Source: a virus. From it: a stretch of DNA of 31,011 nt. Under the pieces are notes generated by a model. The model saw only the letters and a list, made by a program, of their open reading frames with translations. It made no database searches and was not told the origin of the DNA. The position numbers and the translations under genes are program-made. The stretch lies in the IMG/VR virus record IMGVR_UViG_3300019889_000112, positions 1 to 31,011 of that record, one strand, 5' to 3'. This document shows positions 13,327-21,577 of this stretch, piece by piece (the stretch's first letter is position 1; every line of letters starts with the position of its first letter).

Positions 13327-14506
13327 ACTTAGTAAGGATAATATTCTTGACTTACTTAAGGATGAGGAAAAAACTGAAGAAAAGGAAGAGAAACTAGAAA
13401 TTAAGGAGGATGAAGAAGAAGAGGAAGAAAAAGAGGAGAAAGAGGAAAAGGAAGATGATGATGAAGGAGAAGAAGAAAAAGAAGATTTAAAGCTAGATGA
13501 TGATGAATTAGATGAATCTAAGTTTGATTTAATTGCTCCTGTTAGTAAGAAAGAAATACTTGCAGCGTTTCCTGAACTATTCAAGAAGTTTCCACAACTG
13601 GAAGTCTCCTACTATAGGGATAGACAATTCACTGAGATTCTTCCTACTATTGATGATGCTAAGGAAGCAGTAGAGAAATCTCAAACATTAGATAGATATG
13701 AGACGCAATTATTAAAGGGTAATACTTCAGAGATTTTACAGACAGTTAAAGAAAATGATCCTGAAGCATTCAATAGAATTGCCGACAATTACATGGCAGT
13801 TCTGCATAAGGTAGATGAGAAGGCTTACTATAATGTAGTTGGTAATCTTATCAAGTTTACCATTATGAACATGGCCAATGAGGCCAAAGAAAAGAATGAC
13901 GAGAAGTTATTAGAACATGCTACTGCATTAAATGAGTTTGTATTCTCAACTAAGAAATGGACTGGGCCTACTCGGTTAAGTAAAGAGGAAACTAAAGTCG
14001 AGGAAAGTGTTTCAGAAGAGAGGAAAGCATTTCTTCAGGAACGTTTCATGACAGTTCAGTCAGATTTGCAGACAAAAGCTGATAATGCTATCACATCAAC
14101 TATTGATGCAAATATTGACCAGAACAAACAGATGACTCCGTTCGTTAAGAAGCATGCTACTAAAGATGCTTTCGATAAGCTAGAAGAACTATTGGGCCAG
14201 GATAAGCAGTTGAAAGTGGTCCTAAATCGTTTGTGGAAATCGTCACAAGAGGATAAATATTCCAGCTCCTCACTGGATAAAATTAAGTCTGCTTATCTAT
14301 CTCGCGCGAAGACGTTGCTTCCCAGTGTTATCAAGCTTGCTAGACAAGAAGCTTTGAAAGGCATTGGCAAAAAGACTTCCTCTGATGATGAAAAAGACAA
14401 AAGAGGACATATCACAGTAGGTCGGACTTCCTCATCCGAAAAACCTAGAGGAAAGAACGAAATTCCCAAGGGTATGAGTAATAAAGATTTTATTATGGCT
14501 GATTAA
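13295..14506 (+). CDS. Scaffolding/capsid assembly protein
   Basis: The frame is open further upstream to 13244, but AGGAG with 6-7 nt spacing points to ATG 13295 (MALPIDSQSSELSKDN), giving 403 residues and a 32-nt overlap with the portal gene. Residues about 24-75 are an extreme Glu/Lys/Asp tract. The remainder is helical and charged, and the C-terminus ends KGMSNKDFIMAD after a basic segment. Composition, helical nature and position directly before the capsid gene fit a scaffolding protein that nucleates prohead assembly and then leaves. No protease signature is seen. Confidence 0.75.
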   Translation: MALPIDSQSSELSKDNILDLLKDEEKTEEKEEKLEIKEDEEEEEEKEEKEEKEDDDEGEEEKEDLKLDDDELDESKFDLIAPVSKKEILAAFPELFKKFPQLEVSYYRDRQFTEILPTIDDAKEAVEKSQTLDRYETQLLKGNTSEILQTVKENDPEAFNRIADNYMAVLHKVDEKAYYNVVGNLIKFTIMNMANEAKEKNDEKLLEHATALNEFVFSTKKWTGPTRLSKEETKVEESVSEERKAFLQERFMTVQSDLQTKADNAITSTIDANIDQNKQMTPFVKKHATKDAFDKLEELLGQDKQLKVVLNRLWKSSQEDKYSSSSLDKIKSAYLSRAKTLLPSVIKLARQEALKGIGKKTSSDDEKDKRGHITVGRTSSSEKPRGKNEIPKGMSNKDFIMAD

Positions 14507-14547
14507 TTATGAAAGATTACAGACATAATAAAAAATGAGGAGAATAA

Positions 14548-15801
14548 ATGCCTGCTGTCAATGAAGCACAAGTAGCGGCATTAGAACTAGAGCGCGTCCT
14601 TCCAAAAGTTAGAACAGTTTTTGAAAGGGACGATAGGTTCTTTGCCCATATCAAAAAGAGAGATGTAGAGCGCATCAGCAATCGACAGATGCGCATTCCT
14701 CTGGAATTAAGACCTGGAGGTTCTTTCCAGTATTTTAATCCAGATGGTGGCGATTTAGGACGTGGTGGAGGGCCTTCTTGGGATAAGGCAGTAGTAAATT
14801 CAGTATTTCTTTCTGAGAATATTGAATATACTAAGTTATCTCAGTGGGCTACCGACGATGCCAGGAAAGCTGTAATTAATTCTGTTCGTCGTTTAACTGC
14901 AACTGCGCTAGATGAGCTAAGAAGGCAGTTAGATGCTCAGATGATGCAGTCTGGAAATGGTGTTATTGGAACTGTTACCACAGATACTCCTGCTGCTGGA
15001 AGCAATGTTATCACATTGACTACGGATGGTTTTGGTGCGCGTTTGATGCGTTATGGCCAAACTATCCAGGTCTTTGATGCTACATTGGTTACAAACAGAG
15101 GTTCAGGAGTAATTACTCAGTGGGATGTAGAGAATAAAACTATTAGTGTAACTCCCCAGATTGCTGGTGTTGTTGCTGGCGATTTGATTGTAACTAATGG
15201 TATTACTAGTCCATTGAGTCTTCCTGCTTTGTTTGGGGTTCCTTATCATCACTCCAATTCTTCAGTTGGAGCATGGTTAGGATTCTCGCGCGCGGCTACT
15301 CCTGAAATTCGTTCCAATCGTGTAAATGGTGGAAATACTGCACTATCCCTACCATTACCTCGTCTTGCTATTAACAAGATGGGTAATAGGGTAGGGATTG
15401 ACAATAACTTCAAGCCTAATGCTTGGACACATCCTGCGCAGGCACAAGCATATGAAGAGATTGGACAGCTAATTTCTTTCATTCAGAAGTCGCCTAAAGA
15501 AGAATCACTGAATCTCTATTTCAGTGATAATATGCAATTGGCTGGTGCTCCATTAAAGCAAAGCTTTAATTGGAATCCTTCTCGAATTGATTTCGTTTCT
15601 GATGAAGTATGGGGCCGGGGGGAAATTCTTCCTATTGGTTTCTATACCACTGACGGAAGAAAAATATTCGAGATTCGTGGCGCATCTGGTGGTGTGGCAA
15701 CTGCTGATATTTTCTACATGGTGATTGGAACACAATTCTTTGTGAACAATCCAGCAGCTACTGCATACATTGATGATCTGGGCGTTCCTTCTGGTTATTA
15801 A
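14548..15801 (+). CDS. Major capsid protein
   Basis: A 417-residue protein with a strong ribosome site (GAGGAG) directly after the scaffold gene. The N-terminus is helical (LELERVLPKVRTVFERDDRFF), followed by an extended loop rich in Gly and Pro (PGGSFQYFNPDGGDLGRGGG) reminiscent of an E-loop, and a long spine helix (DARKAVINSVRRLTATALDEL). The C-terminal half alternates strands, ending with YMVIGTQFFVNNPAATAYID. This layout suits an HK97-fold coat protein, with a beta insertion around residues 140-230. The assignment is based on position, size and fold pattern, without a database match. Confidence 0.85.
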   Translation: MPAVNEAQVAALELERVLPKVRTVFERDDRFFAHIKKRDVERISNRQMRIPLELRPGGSFQYFNPDGGDLGRGGGPSWDKAVVNSVFLSENIEYTKLSQWATDDARKAVINSVRRLTATALDELRRQLDAQMMQSGNGVIGTVTTDTPAAGSNVITLTTDGFGARLMRYGQTIQVFDATLVTNRGSGVITQWDVENKTISVTPQIAGVVAGDLIVTNGITSPLSLPALFGVPYHHSNSSVGAWLGFSRAATPEIRSNRVNGGNTALSLPLPRLAINKMGNRVGIDNNFKPNAWTHPAQAQAYEEIGQLISFIQKSPKEESLNLYFSDNMQLAGAPLKQSFNWNPSRIDFVSDEVWGRGEILPIGFYTTDGRKIFEIRGASGGVATADIFYMVIGTQFFVNNPAATAYIDDLGVPSGY

Positions 15802-15815
15802 GGAAAGGATTAAAA

Positions 15816-16130
15816 ATGTCAGACCTTAATCACCAAGATTTCAGCACAGTCCAAAGTGAAGCGCAGCAGAAACCTATTACTATGGCATCTGCCACGACTA
15901 TCACTCCTAAAACTAAACTAACCTTCCTTACTGGAACAGTGCAATTGCAGAATATTACACCCCCAGTAACAGGTTATGTTGAAATCACATTATGCTTTAC
16001 GAATGAAGCTCCAGGGTTATTTTTAACTACTGGAAACATTCAGATCGCATATCAGCCAGTGCAGAATAGACCTATTGATTTGTGCTATGATCCTCTTAGT
16101 GCAAAATGGTGGGTTAAGGCTGTAGTATAA
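15816..16130 (+). CDS. Small head protein (decoration candidate), 104 aa
   Basis: A beta-rich protein with a flexible polar N-terminus (MSDLNHQDFSTVQSEAQQKP) and then alternating strands (TKLTFLTGTVQLQNIT, VEITLCFTN). It ends KWWVKAVV. It has a strong AAGGAAAGGA ribosome site and follows the major capsid gene by 14 nt, the usual place for a capsid decoration or cement protein. No family is recognised, so the role is inferred from position. Confidence 0.6.
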   Translation: MSDLNHQDFSTVQSEAQQKPITMASATTITPKTKLTFLTGTVQLQNITPPVTGYVEITLCFTNEAPGLFLTTGNIQIAYQPVQNRPIDLCYDPLSAKWWVKAVV

Positions 16131-16145
16131 GAAAAAGGAAGTAGA

Positions 16146-16433
16146 ATGAGAATAGATGTTTATGTGCATCAGGCTGATTCTACTTCTTCCTTAGAGAAGA
16201 AAGTAGATTTAGTTATCACTAAATTGGGAGGAATAATGGCAAAGGTTGATGAATTGCTTGCAGAGTTGGAAAAGGCGAATACTACTACAAATGAAATTGC
16301 TAATGATATTGCTGACTTAATTGCTAAGCTGGCAAATGGATTATCAGCGGCAGAAGCAGCAGTAGTTCAGGCTAAGTTAGCAGAATTGCAGGCTAAGTTG
16401 GAAGGTGTAGCGGCAACTCATACTCCTAGCTAG
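16146..16433 (+). CDS. Coiled-coil protein with two possible starts, 95 aa
   Basis: The full frame starts at ATG 16146 (AGGAAG ribosome site), but a second in-frame ATG at residue 31 (MAKVDELLAELEKANTTTNE) is preceded by a very strong GGAGGAATA. From residue 31 on, the protein is an Ala/Leu/Lys heptad coiled coil; the N-terminal 30 residues are a separate segment (MRIDVYVHQADSTSSLEKK). Two products from one gene are plausible. Such coiled coils in head modules can be fibrous or trimerising proteins. The function is not known. Confidence 0.6.
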   Translation: MRIDVYVHQADSTSSLEKKVDLVITKLGGIMAKVDELLAELEKANTTTNEIANDIADLIAKLANGLSAAEAAVVQAKLAELQAKLEGVAATHTPS

Positions 16434-16437
16434 AAAA

Positions 16438-16509
16438 GTAAGGCCATATGATTCCAATAGAAAATGTTGAGACCCTCAATAGAAGACTAAAGGAATCATA
16501 TGGCCTTAC
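16438..16509 (+). promoter_or_regulatory. 18-bp perfect inverted repeat over a start codon
   Basis: GTAAGGCCATATGATTCC (16438-16455) pairs perfectly with its reverse complement at 16492-16509 around a 36-nt loop. The left arm contains the AAGG ribosome site and the ATG (16448) of the next gene. In mRNA this hairpin would hide the start. Confidence 0.85.
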
Positions 16510-17011
16510 CAATGACCTTCCTAATTTTAGAATAGTATGGTCGGAAGATCAATGGGAGATGAGGGAGACTGAATATACCAATGAGGGTTTTCAATTACTT
16601 TATCCTGAGGTAAGAAATCTACCTAAATATAAACAGTATATTCATGAGAAGTTTTTACTAGAGAGACTCACAGTAGTTCCTAATTTTCAAGTAAGAGAAT
16701 TAGGGGGTTCGGAATTATCATACGAGTGCATCTGGGTTTTCGAGGATAGTAAAGGTAATCCTTTAAGACCAGTATGGCCCGCAGCTAGATTCGTGATAGA
16801 CCAGATTCATAAAGCCATAGAAGAGAAAACTACTTATACAAAATATAAAGATCCTATGGCTGGCCTAAATACCAAGCAATTGCTAGAGAAAAAGCATGAA
16901 GAAATTACAATATTAGAGCAAATTTTGTTTGAAGGTGAAACGGATATCGGAGATTCCCTAGCCTATAAAGAAGGTGTGGGCTTTACTACTAGTAAAATAA
17001 AGGAAAATTAA
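16448..17011 (+). CDS. Hypothetical phage protein, 187 aa
   Basis: A soluble protein with mixed strands and helices: FRIVWSEDQWEMRET (28-42), then FQVRELGGSELSYECIWVFED and a C-terminal helical region (NTKQLLEKKHEEITILEQILF). No catalytic motif is recognised. Its ribosome site and start codon lie in one arm of an 18-bp perfect inverted repeat whose other arm is inside the coding sequence, so translation is probably regulated, or activated by ribosomes arriving from the previous gene. It lies in the head gene block, just ahead of a zinc-ribbon protein with which it probably acts. Confidence 0.65.
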   Translation: MIPIENVETLNRRLKESYGLTNDLPNFRIVWSEDQWEMRETEYTNEGFQLLYPEVRNLPKYKQYIHEKFLLERLTVVPNFQVRELGGSELSYECIWVFEDSKGNPLRPVWPAARFVIDQIHKAIEEKTTYTKYKDPMAGLNTKQLLEKKHEEITILEQILFEGETDIGDSLAYKEGVGFTTSKIKEN

Positions 17012-17012
17012 A

Positions 17013-17705
17013 ATGGCAGGTAGACTTGTTGGAGAGTTCCCAGATCCTAATTTTAGAACTATCCGTGGGCCTGTTAATCCTATGGATAAATCTACTGTTG
17101 TATCTATTCTTCCTAAATCAATTTCAGAAAAGAAACCTACTATTCAGCCAGGCTTATTTGAAATTGAGGCTGGAAGTTATGAAAAGCCTTCCTTATTGGT
17201 AGTTGGTCCATCTAGTTGGTGGAAGCAATTAGAAGAGAATCAGCCTTTATTAGAAATTCCAACTGGTAGCGTTCAGATTGGAGATTCTATCATTAAAGAT
17301 TATTGCAATGGTCTTCTAGGCTGTAATATGGGCGATGCAATGCCGGGCCTATTTTTCATTCCCGGAGAGATTACTCTAATCCATCTTCTGAAAGACCATA
17401 AGAAGCTTCTTGATAATGCAAGAGAAAATCAGAAGCGTTGGTTTACTGCACTAATTAAAATAGCTGATTCCCTTTGGGCGCGCTCGATGGGAAATCCATT
17501 GGCAGTGCCTGACGATTCTAGGATGGCAGCTAGGGAATTAGGATTTAAGGATAAACCTTGGATTAAGGATATCCAACTGGCAGAGCTTATTCCTTGTAAG
17601 GCATGCGGTGCTATGAGGAATCCAGTATACCCGATTTGCCAGACCTGTAAAGTTGTGATTGATGAGGTAAAGGCAAAAGAACTTAATCTTAGATTTGCGA
17701 GCTAA
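17013..17705 (+). CDS. Phage protein with C-terminal zinc ribbon, 230 aa
   Basis: The start follows AAGGA and lies one base after the previous stop. The C-terminal region has CKACGAMRNPVYPICQTC, two CxxC pairs forming a zinc ribbon at about residues 195-212. The N-terminal part is strand-rich (GLFEIEAGSYEKPSLLVVGPSSWW), and residues 125-155 are helical. Proteins with this kind of C-terminal ribbon occur in head gene clusters of uncultured podovirus-like phages, but the role is not established. Paired with the 187-aa gene by close spacing. Confidence 0.65.
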   Translation: MAGRLVGEFPDPNFRTIRGPVNPMDKSTVVSILPKSISEKKPTIQPGLFEIEAGSYEKPSLLVVGPSSWWKQLEENQPLLEIPTGSVQIGDSIIKDYCNGLLGCNMGDAMPGLFFIPGEITLIHLLKDHKKLLDNARENQKRWFTALIKIADSLWARSMGNPLAVPDDSRMAARELGFKDKPWIKDIQLAELIPCKACGAMRNPVYPICQTCKVVIDEVKAKELNLRFAS

Positions 17706-17708
17706 AAA

Positions 17709-18401
17709 GTGCCATCTCCATCCGCTATAATTAGTATGGTATCATCGCTACAAAATGATACGGCTCAGTCTGTGTATAATAATGTAGCATGTCTACCTTA
17801 TCTGAATATGGCTTTGGATGAATTACAGGAATTATTTGAGGAGAATAATGTTCCTGTAACAAATGAAACTAGTGCAGTTATCAACGCGCCGGCAGGAACT
17901 ACCGCAATTGGTTTTGCAACTGTTGTAGCACTACCTGCAAACTTAATTGAAATCAGACAGTTATGGGAAAGTCCAGAAGGCTTGGACCAATTCCTTCCCA
18001 TGACAAAGAAAGATTTCATACCTCATTATCTAGAGAACAACACAACAATTTCTCAGTTTTTAATCTGGGCTTGGATGAATCAAGAAATTAGATTAATAGC
18101 TGCTGATGCAGATAATGATTTAAAACTTGATTATATCCAATCAATATTTGCTACTCCTATTCTAATTGCAGATATTGATGTAGATATTCCAATTAAGAAT
18201 ATCAAGTCCTATTTAGGATATAAAACTGCTGCTCTCTGTAGTATGTTTATTGGGGAGAATCCTGAAAGGGCATCATCATTAGATGGACAAGCGGGAACAG
18301 CTTTGCAAAGGACTTTAGGTATTTCAACTAAAGGAAGACAAAGTATCTTAACTAGAAGGAGGCCATTTAGAGCATCATTTAAAACGCGTTCAGTTTTCTA
18401 A
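17709..18401 (+). CDS. Head-tail adaptor candidate, 230 aa, GTG start
   Basis: Translation begins at GTG 17709 four bases after the previous gene. The protein has an N-terminal helical domain (YLNMALDELQELFEENN), a strand-rich middle (TTAIGFATVVALPANLIEIRQLW) and a basic C-terminal tail with LTRRRPFRASFKTRSVF. The phrase LPANLIEIRQLWES followed by a long helical part resembles P22 gp4-like head completion proteins that cap the portal. The position between head genes and tail genes agrees. Confidence in the adaptor role is moderate. Confidence 0.6.
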   Translation: MPSPSAIISMVSSLQNDTAQSVYNNVACLPYLNMALDELQELFEENNVPVTNETSAVINAPAGTTAIGFATVVALPANLIEIRQLWESPEGLDQFLPMTKKDFIPHYLENNTTISQFLIWAWMNQEIRLIAADADNDLKLDYIQSIFATPILIADIDVDIPIKNIKSYLGYKTAALCSMFIGENPERASSLDGQAGTALQRTLGISTKGRQSILTRRRPFRASFKTRSVF

Positions 18402-18453
18402 AAATCTCTGGCATCCTAGGATGTTGGTCCCATAAAAAGGACTGGAGAAGAAA

Positions 18454-19368
18454 ATGACTCAGTTTGGTTTCTGGCGTGACTTTCAAGTAACAAATAATAG
18501 AGCTATTCTTACTGGCTTTGGACAGATGAATAGAGTCTTTTATCTATTTCCCCAAGGTGGAGGACCAAGAGGTTCTTTCACTACTTTTACTGATTTAGCT
18601 CCCAATCTACGGTCGCGAGATATCATATATCTAAGCGGTGTTCTACGAGAACAAGCTGTAGCACCCTTAAATGTATATGATGTTCTTGTAGTTGGTGCTG
18701 CTAATACTCCAAGGCAAGCTACATCTGGTGGTGTTCCTACTGGAGGTGGTGCAACTTGGATGCCTCCATTATCTCCTGTAGCAACTACTCCATTAATAGA
18801 ATTAAGAGCAGCAGGATGGGCATTCGAGAATATCGAATTTACTCCTGTAAATGCCTCTGCCGCTATCCGTCTAACACGTTCTGCTGTAATAGATACAATT
18901 GATGCATCACACTTCCGAGCAAGTGGATGTTATTTTGCATCTAACGGAGGAACTACTCAGAATGGTATTGAAGATAATGGCGGTTCTAGTCGAGTATTAA
19001 TTGAAGATTGCAGATTTGAAAGTTTGGCCGGAACTGCAATTCTTTCTCTTAATACTGCTGCTGCTATTCCTTTTGGATGGAGAATCACTAGAAACAGATT
19101 TAACAACAATACTAACTGTATTGCTATCTCATCAACAGAAGGTCTGGTAGATTGGAACTATATTAGACAGACTGCTAATACAGCAGCTAATAAAGTCAAT
19201 CTTGTCTCAGTAGCAGCACAGGGATCCCTTAATCAAGTCATTAAGAATATCTTCCCTGATGCTACAGCCAATGTAGTTATTGCTAAAGGATACAAGCCAG
19301 GAACTACAGATGTCTGGAGAAACTGGGTTACTGATGCTGCAGATGAAGTAGTAGCGGTCCCAATCTAG
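18454..19368 (+). CDS. Right-handed beta-helix virion protein, 304 aa
   Basis: The protein has the recurrent short strand/turn pattern of a beta-helix: IDTIDASHFRASGCYFAS, GIEDNGGSSRVLIEDCRF, WRITRNRFNNNTNCIAIS, GLVDWNYIRQTAN. The N-terminal 60 residues are a separate aromatic domain. Beta-helix proteins in virions act as tailspikes, fibres or exposed decorations that bind or cut surface glycans. No catalytic acids can be assigned by eye. A GGAG ribosome site precedes it. The 52-nt gap before it holds a 12-bp palindrome CATCCTAGGATG (18412-18423) and a small GTCC/GGAC hairpin. Confidence 0.7.
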   Translation: MTQFGFWRDFQVTNNRAILTGFGQMNRVFYLFPQGGGPRGSFTTFTDLAPNLRSRDIIYLSGVLREQAVAPLNVYDVLVVGAANTPRQATSGGVPTGGGATWMPPLSPVATTPLIELRAAGWAFENIEFTPVNASAAIRLTRSAVIDTIDASHFRASGCYFASNGGTTQNGIEDNGGSSRVLIEDCRFESLAGTAILSLNTAAAIPFGWRITRNRFNNNTNCIAISSTEGLVDWNYIRQTANTAANKVNLVSVAAQGSLNQVIKNIFPDATANVVIAKGYKPGTTDVWRNWVTDAADEVVAVPI

Positions 19369-19387
19369 TAAACATAAGGAGTATCAA

Positions 19388-19579
19388 ATGCCTGTAGTAT
19401 CAGATAGAATTCAGTCTCAGTTTGAAGTTGGAAATATTGTTAATGTTCCTATTCTTGTGACTGCTATTGGAGGAACTCCAGCACAGCCTACAGTGACAGG
19501 AACAACTAAGTATGCTGGATTCGATGGTAATACTGATAATATTACTGTCGATGCTATTCAGGTAATTGAGGACAAGTAA
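19388..19579 (+). CDS. Small beta-rich virion protein, 63 aa
   Basis: A 63-residue protein (MPVVSDRIQSQFEVGNIVNV, then VTAIGGTPAQPTVTGTTKYAG) with alternating strands and no charge clusters. AAGGAG with good spacing suggests high translation. A strong terminator hairpin follows immediately (19588-19621), which would make it the last gene of a head-proximal transcript and could raise its level over downstream tail genes. A head or tail decoration protein is plausible; the family is not recognised. Confidence 0.6.
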   Translation: MPVVSDRIQSQFEVGNIVNVPILVTAIGGTPAQPTVTGTTKYAGFDGNTDNITVDAIQVIEDK

Positions 19580-19587
19580 TATTGAGA

Positions 19588-19621
19588 TGGACTGCCTAGA
19601 GAAACCAGGCTAGGCAGTCCA
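19588..19621 (+). terminator. Intrinsic terminator or attenuator between head and tail genes
   Basis: A perfect 12-bp stem, TGGACTGCCTAG (19588-19599) and CTAGGCAGTCCA (19610-19621), with a 10-nt loop, then ATTTTAAAT. The T-run is short, so read-through is likely, which suits partial termination in a long late operon. The next ATG follows only 9 nt after the stem. Confidence 0.75.
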
Positions 19622-19630
19622 ATTTTAAAT

Positions 19631-21160
19631 ATGACACTAAGAGAACATCAGCCTATAGTTCTCGAAGAATTTAATGGTCTCTATCGTAGAGGAGATGCAG
19701 ATTCTTGTCCTCCAGATCATTTCACTGATTGTGAAAATATTAAATTTATAGGAACTACAGGATTTGGAACTAGAGATGGAGTAGATATTCATCAGAACGT
19801 GGCAGTTCCATTAGGAAACATTATAAGAATTTATAATTTTATTACTCAAGATAAAAATACTCTTCTTGTTCTTGTACAAAACACTACGACATTAAATTAT
19901 GAAATTTATCATGTAGTAGATAGTATTACAGTTCTTGGTCCTATACTAACACGCGCAGGTATGACTGACTTCGCTATGACTCCATATGCAGGTCGAGCAT
20001 ATATTACTCCTTTCGCAAGTTATGGAACTGCTCCTAATAGATTTGAAAAAGGGATGCAGAATGAGTTCCTTTATGTTTATTTAGGAGATGGAACTCCTGC
20101 TAGAAAGGCTGCTGGAAGTCCTCCATCTGCTACTCCAGTAATGACAATAGTAAATGGAACGGGAAATACAGATCCTGGATTTCATCTATTTGCTGTTTTA
20201 TATGAAACTAATACTGGATTTCTTACGGCGCCTGGGAGATTTACTGGTTTTACTACTGTTTCTAATAATGGTGTTTCTTTTAGTGGAATACCTATTTCGG
20301 GTGATACTTTCGTAGTAGCGCGTCGATTGGTTGCAACTAAAGTTATTCTTAATTATAATGGAGATGTAACAGGTTATCAATACTTTTTTATTCCTGATGG
20401 ACGTATTCCTAATAATACTGCTACTACTTTAACTAACATTACTTTCTTTGATGCTGATCTTCTCGAAGATGCTTCTCATCTTGTAGATAATTTTTCTGAT
20501 ATTCCTGCGGGTGCAGCTATTACTATTTATCATGATCGTCTTTGTTTAGCTACTTCATTTACTGATATTTCTCTCATAAGAGTTTCAGAAGCTGGCGAGC
20601 CCGAAGCTATCAATCAAGTTGATGGACTAATCGTTGCACCTTTAGATGGTAATCCTCTTACTCAGATTCAAGAACTGCGCGACGTATTATATGGTTTCAA
20701 AAGAAATAGAACATTTGCATGGGTAGATAATGGAGAAGTTCCTTCTTCTTGGCCTCTTACTGTAATAGATTATGGACTAGGATGTCCTATTCATGGAGTA
20801 GCTACTGTAGTAGATTCTGGCTCGGCTAGTGTTGATTTTTTAATTACTGCCTCCTATCGTGGAATAATGTTATTCAATGGTCGCTACTTTGACCCTGAAT
20901 TATCCTGGAAAATATTAGATTTTTGGATGGAACAAGATAATGAAGAATTTAGAAGAATTCAATTTCTCAATGATTCTGTTAATAAAGTGTTATACTGCGC
21001 GTTGCCTGACAGGCGTCTATTAGTGGGAGATTATCGGAATGGTCTAGACCCTAAGAAGATTAAATGGACTCCATTGAGATTTGATGTGCAAGTAACTACT
21101 ATAGCTCTAATAAATACTAGCGAATTGATAATTGGTTCGGAAAGAAGACTTTTCAGTTAG
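19631..21160 (+). CDS. P22 gp10-like tail-hub / DNA stabilisation protein (probable)
   Basis: A 509-residue beta-rich protein beginning with EEFNGLYRRGDADSCPPDHF and CENIKFIG, then GFGTRDGVD. This opening (a short strand, NGLYRRGD, a Cys, a glycine turn) recurs in phage proteins annotated as packaged-DNA stabilisation or tail-hub proteins. The rest has repeated strand blocks consistent with a beta-propeller (ISLIRVSEAGEPEAI, VDFLITASYRGIMLFNGRYF). Unlike its neighbours it lacks a Shine-Dalgarno: the ATG lies directly after the terminator stem, so its translation may be low or depend on structure. Confidence 0.65.
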   Translation: MTLREHQPIVLEEFNGLYRRGDADSCPPDHFTDCENIKFIGTTGFGTRDGVDIHQNVAVPLGNIIRIYNFITQDKNTLLVLVQNTTTLNYEIYHVVDSITVLGPILTRAGMTDFAMTPYAGRAYITPFASYGTAPNRFEKGMQNEFLYVYLGDGTPARKAAGSPPSATPVMTIVNGTGNTDPGFHLFAVLYETNTGFLTAPGRFTGFTTVSNNGVSFSGIPISGDTFVVARRLVATKVILNYNGDVTGYQYFFIPDGRIPNNTATTLTNITFFDADLLEDASHLVDNFSDIPAGAAITIYHDRLCLATSFTDISLIRVSEAGEPEAINQVDGLIVAPLDGNPLTQIQELRDVLYGFKRNRTFAWVDNGEVPSSWPLTVIDYGLGCPIHGVATVVDSGSASVDFLITASYRGIMLFNGRYFDPELSWKILDFWMEQDNEEFRRIQFLNDSVNKVLYCALPDRRLLVGDYRNGLDPKKIKWTPLRFDVQVTTIALINTSELIIGSERRLFS

Positions 21161-21169
21161 GAATTTCAA

Positions 21170-21577
21170 ATGACATTGGTAGTCCCTCAAGTAGGCTCAG
21201 TAGAACAATTAGCTAAATATCTTAATCAAATCTTTTCATTAAGATTATATTCAAATAATATAACTCCTGGTATTACAGATGTAGCTGCTGATTACACTGT
21301 AGTAACAGGAGGGGGATATGCTAATATTCCTTTAAATTTTGTAGAATGGGCAATTAGTCCAGGAACTCCTGCTGTAGCACTTTATTCTGATTTCCAAGAC
21401 TTTCAATTTACTGGAGCTACAGGGGCGCCTGGAACAATTTATGGATATTATCTTCTAGATGCAGAAGGAATTTTAGCTTGGGCTGAAAGATTTGCTCCAG
21501 GAGATGTTCCTTTCACTCCTATTAATGGTTCATTAATTAGAGTTCGTCCACGACTTACTAATACTAATCTAGTGTAA
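21170..21577 (+). CDS. Small tail-associated protein, 135 aa
   Basis: A beta-rich protein following the tail hub by 9 nt with an AGGA ribosome site. The N-terminus is helical (VEQLAKYLNQIFSLRLYSNN). The rest is strands and glycine turns (FTGATGAPGTIYGYYLLDAEGILAWAERF). It is coupled to the next gene by TAATG. Position and composition suggest a tail-fibre or tail-tip component. No family is named. Confidence 0.6.
   Translation: MTLVVPQVGSVEQLAKYLNQIFSLRLYSNNITPGITDVAADYTVVTGGGYANIPLNFVEWAISPGTPAVALYSDFQDFQFTGATGAPGTIYGYYLLDAEGILAWAERFAPGDVPFTPINGSLIRVRPRLTNTNLV

Noticed and set aside
13180-13584. Serine-rich minus-strand frame
   Set aside because: It is the antisense of the Glu/Lys-rich scaffold region (GAA and GAG read as TTC and CTC), a typical shadow.
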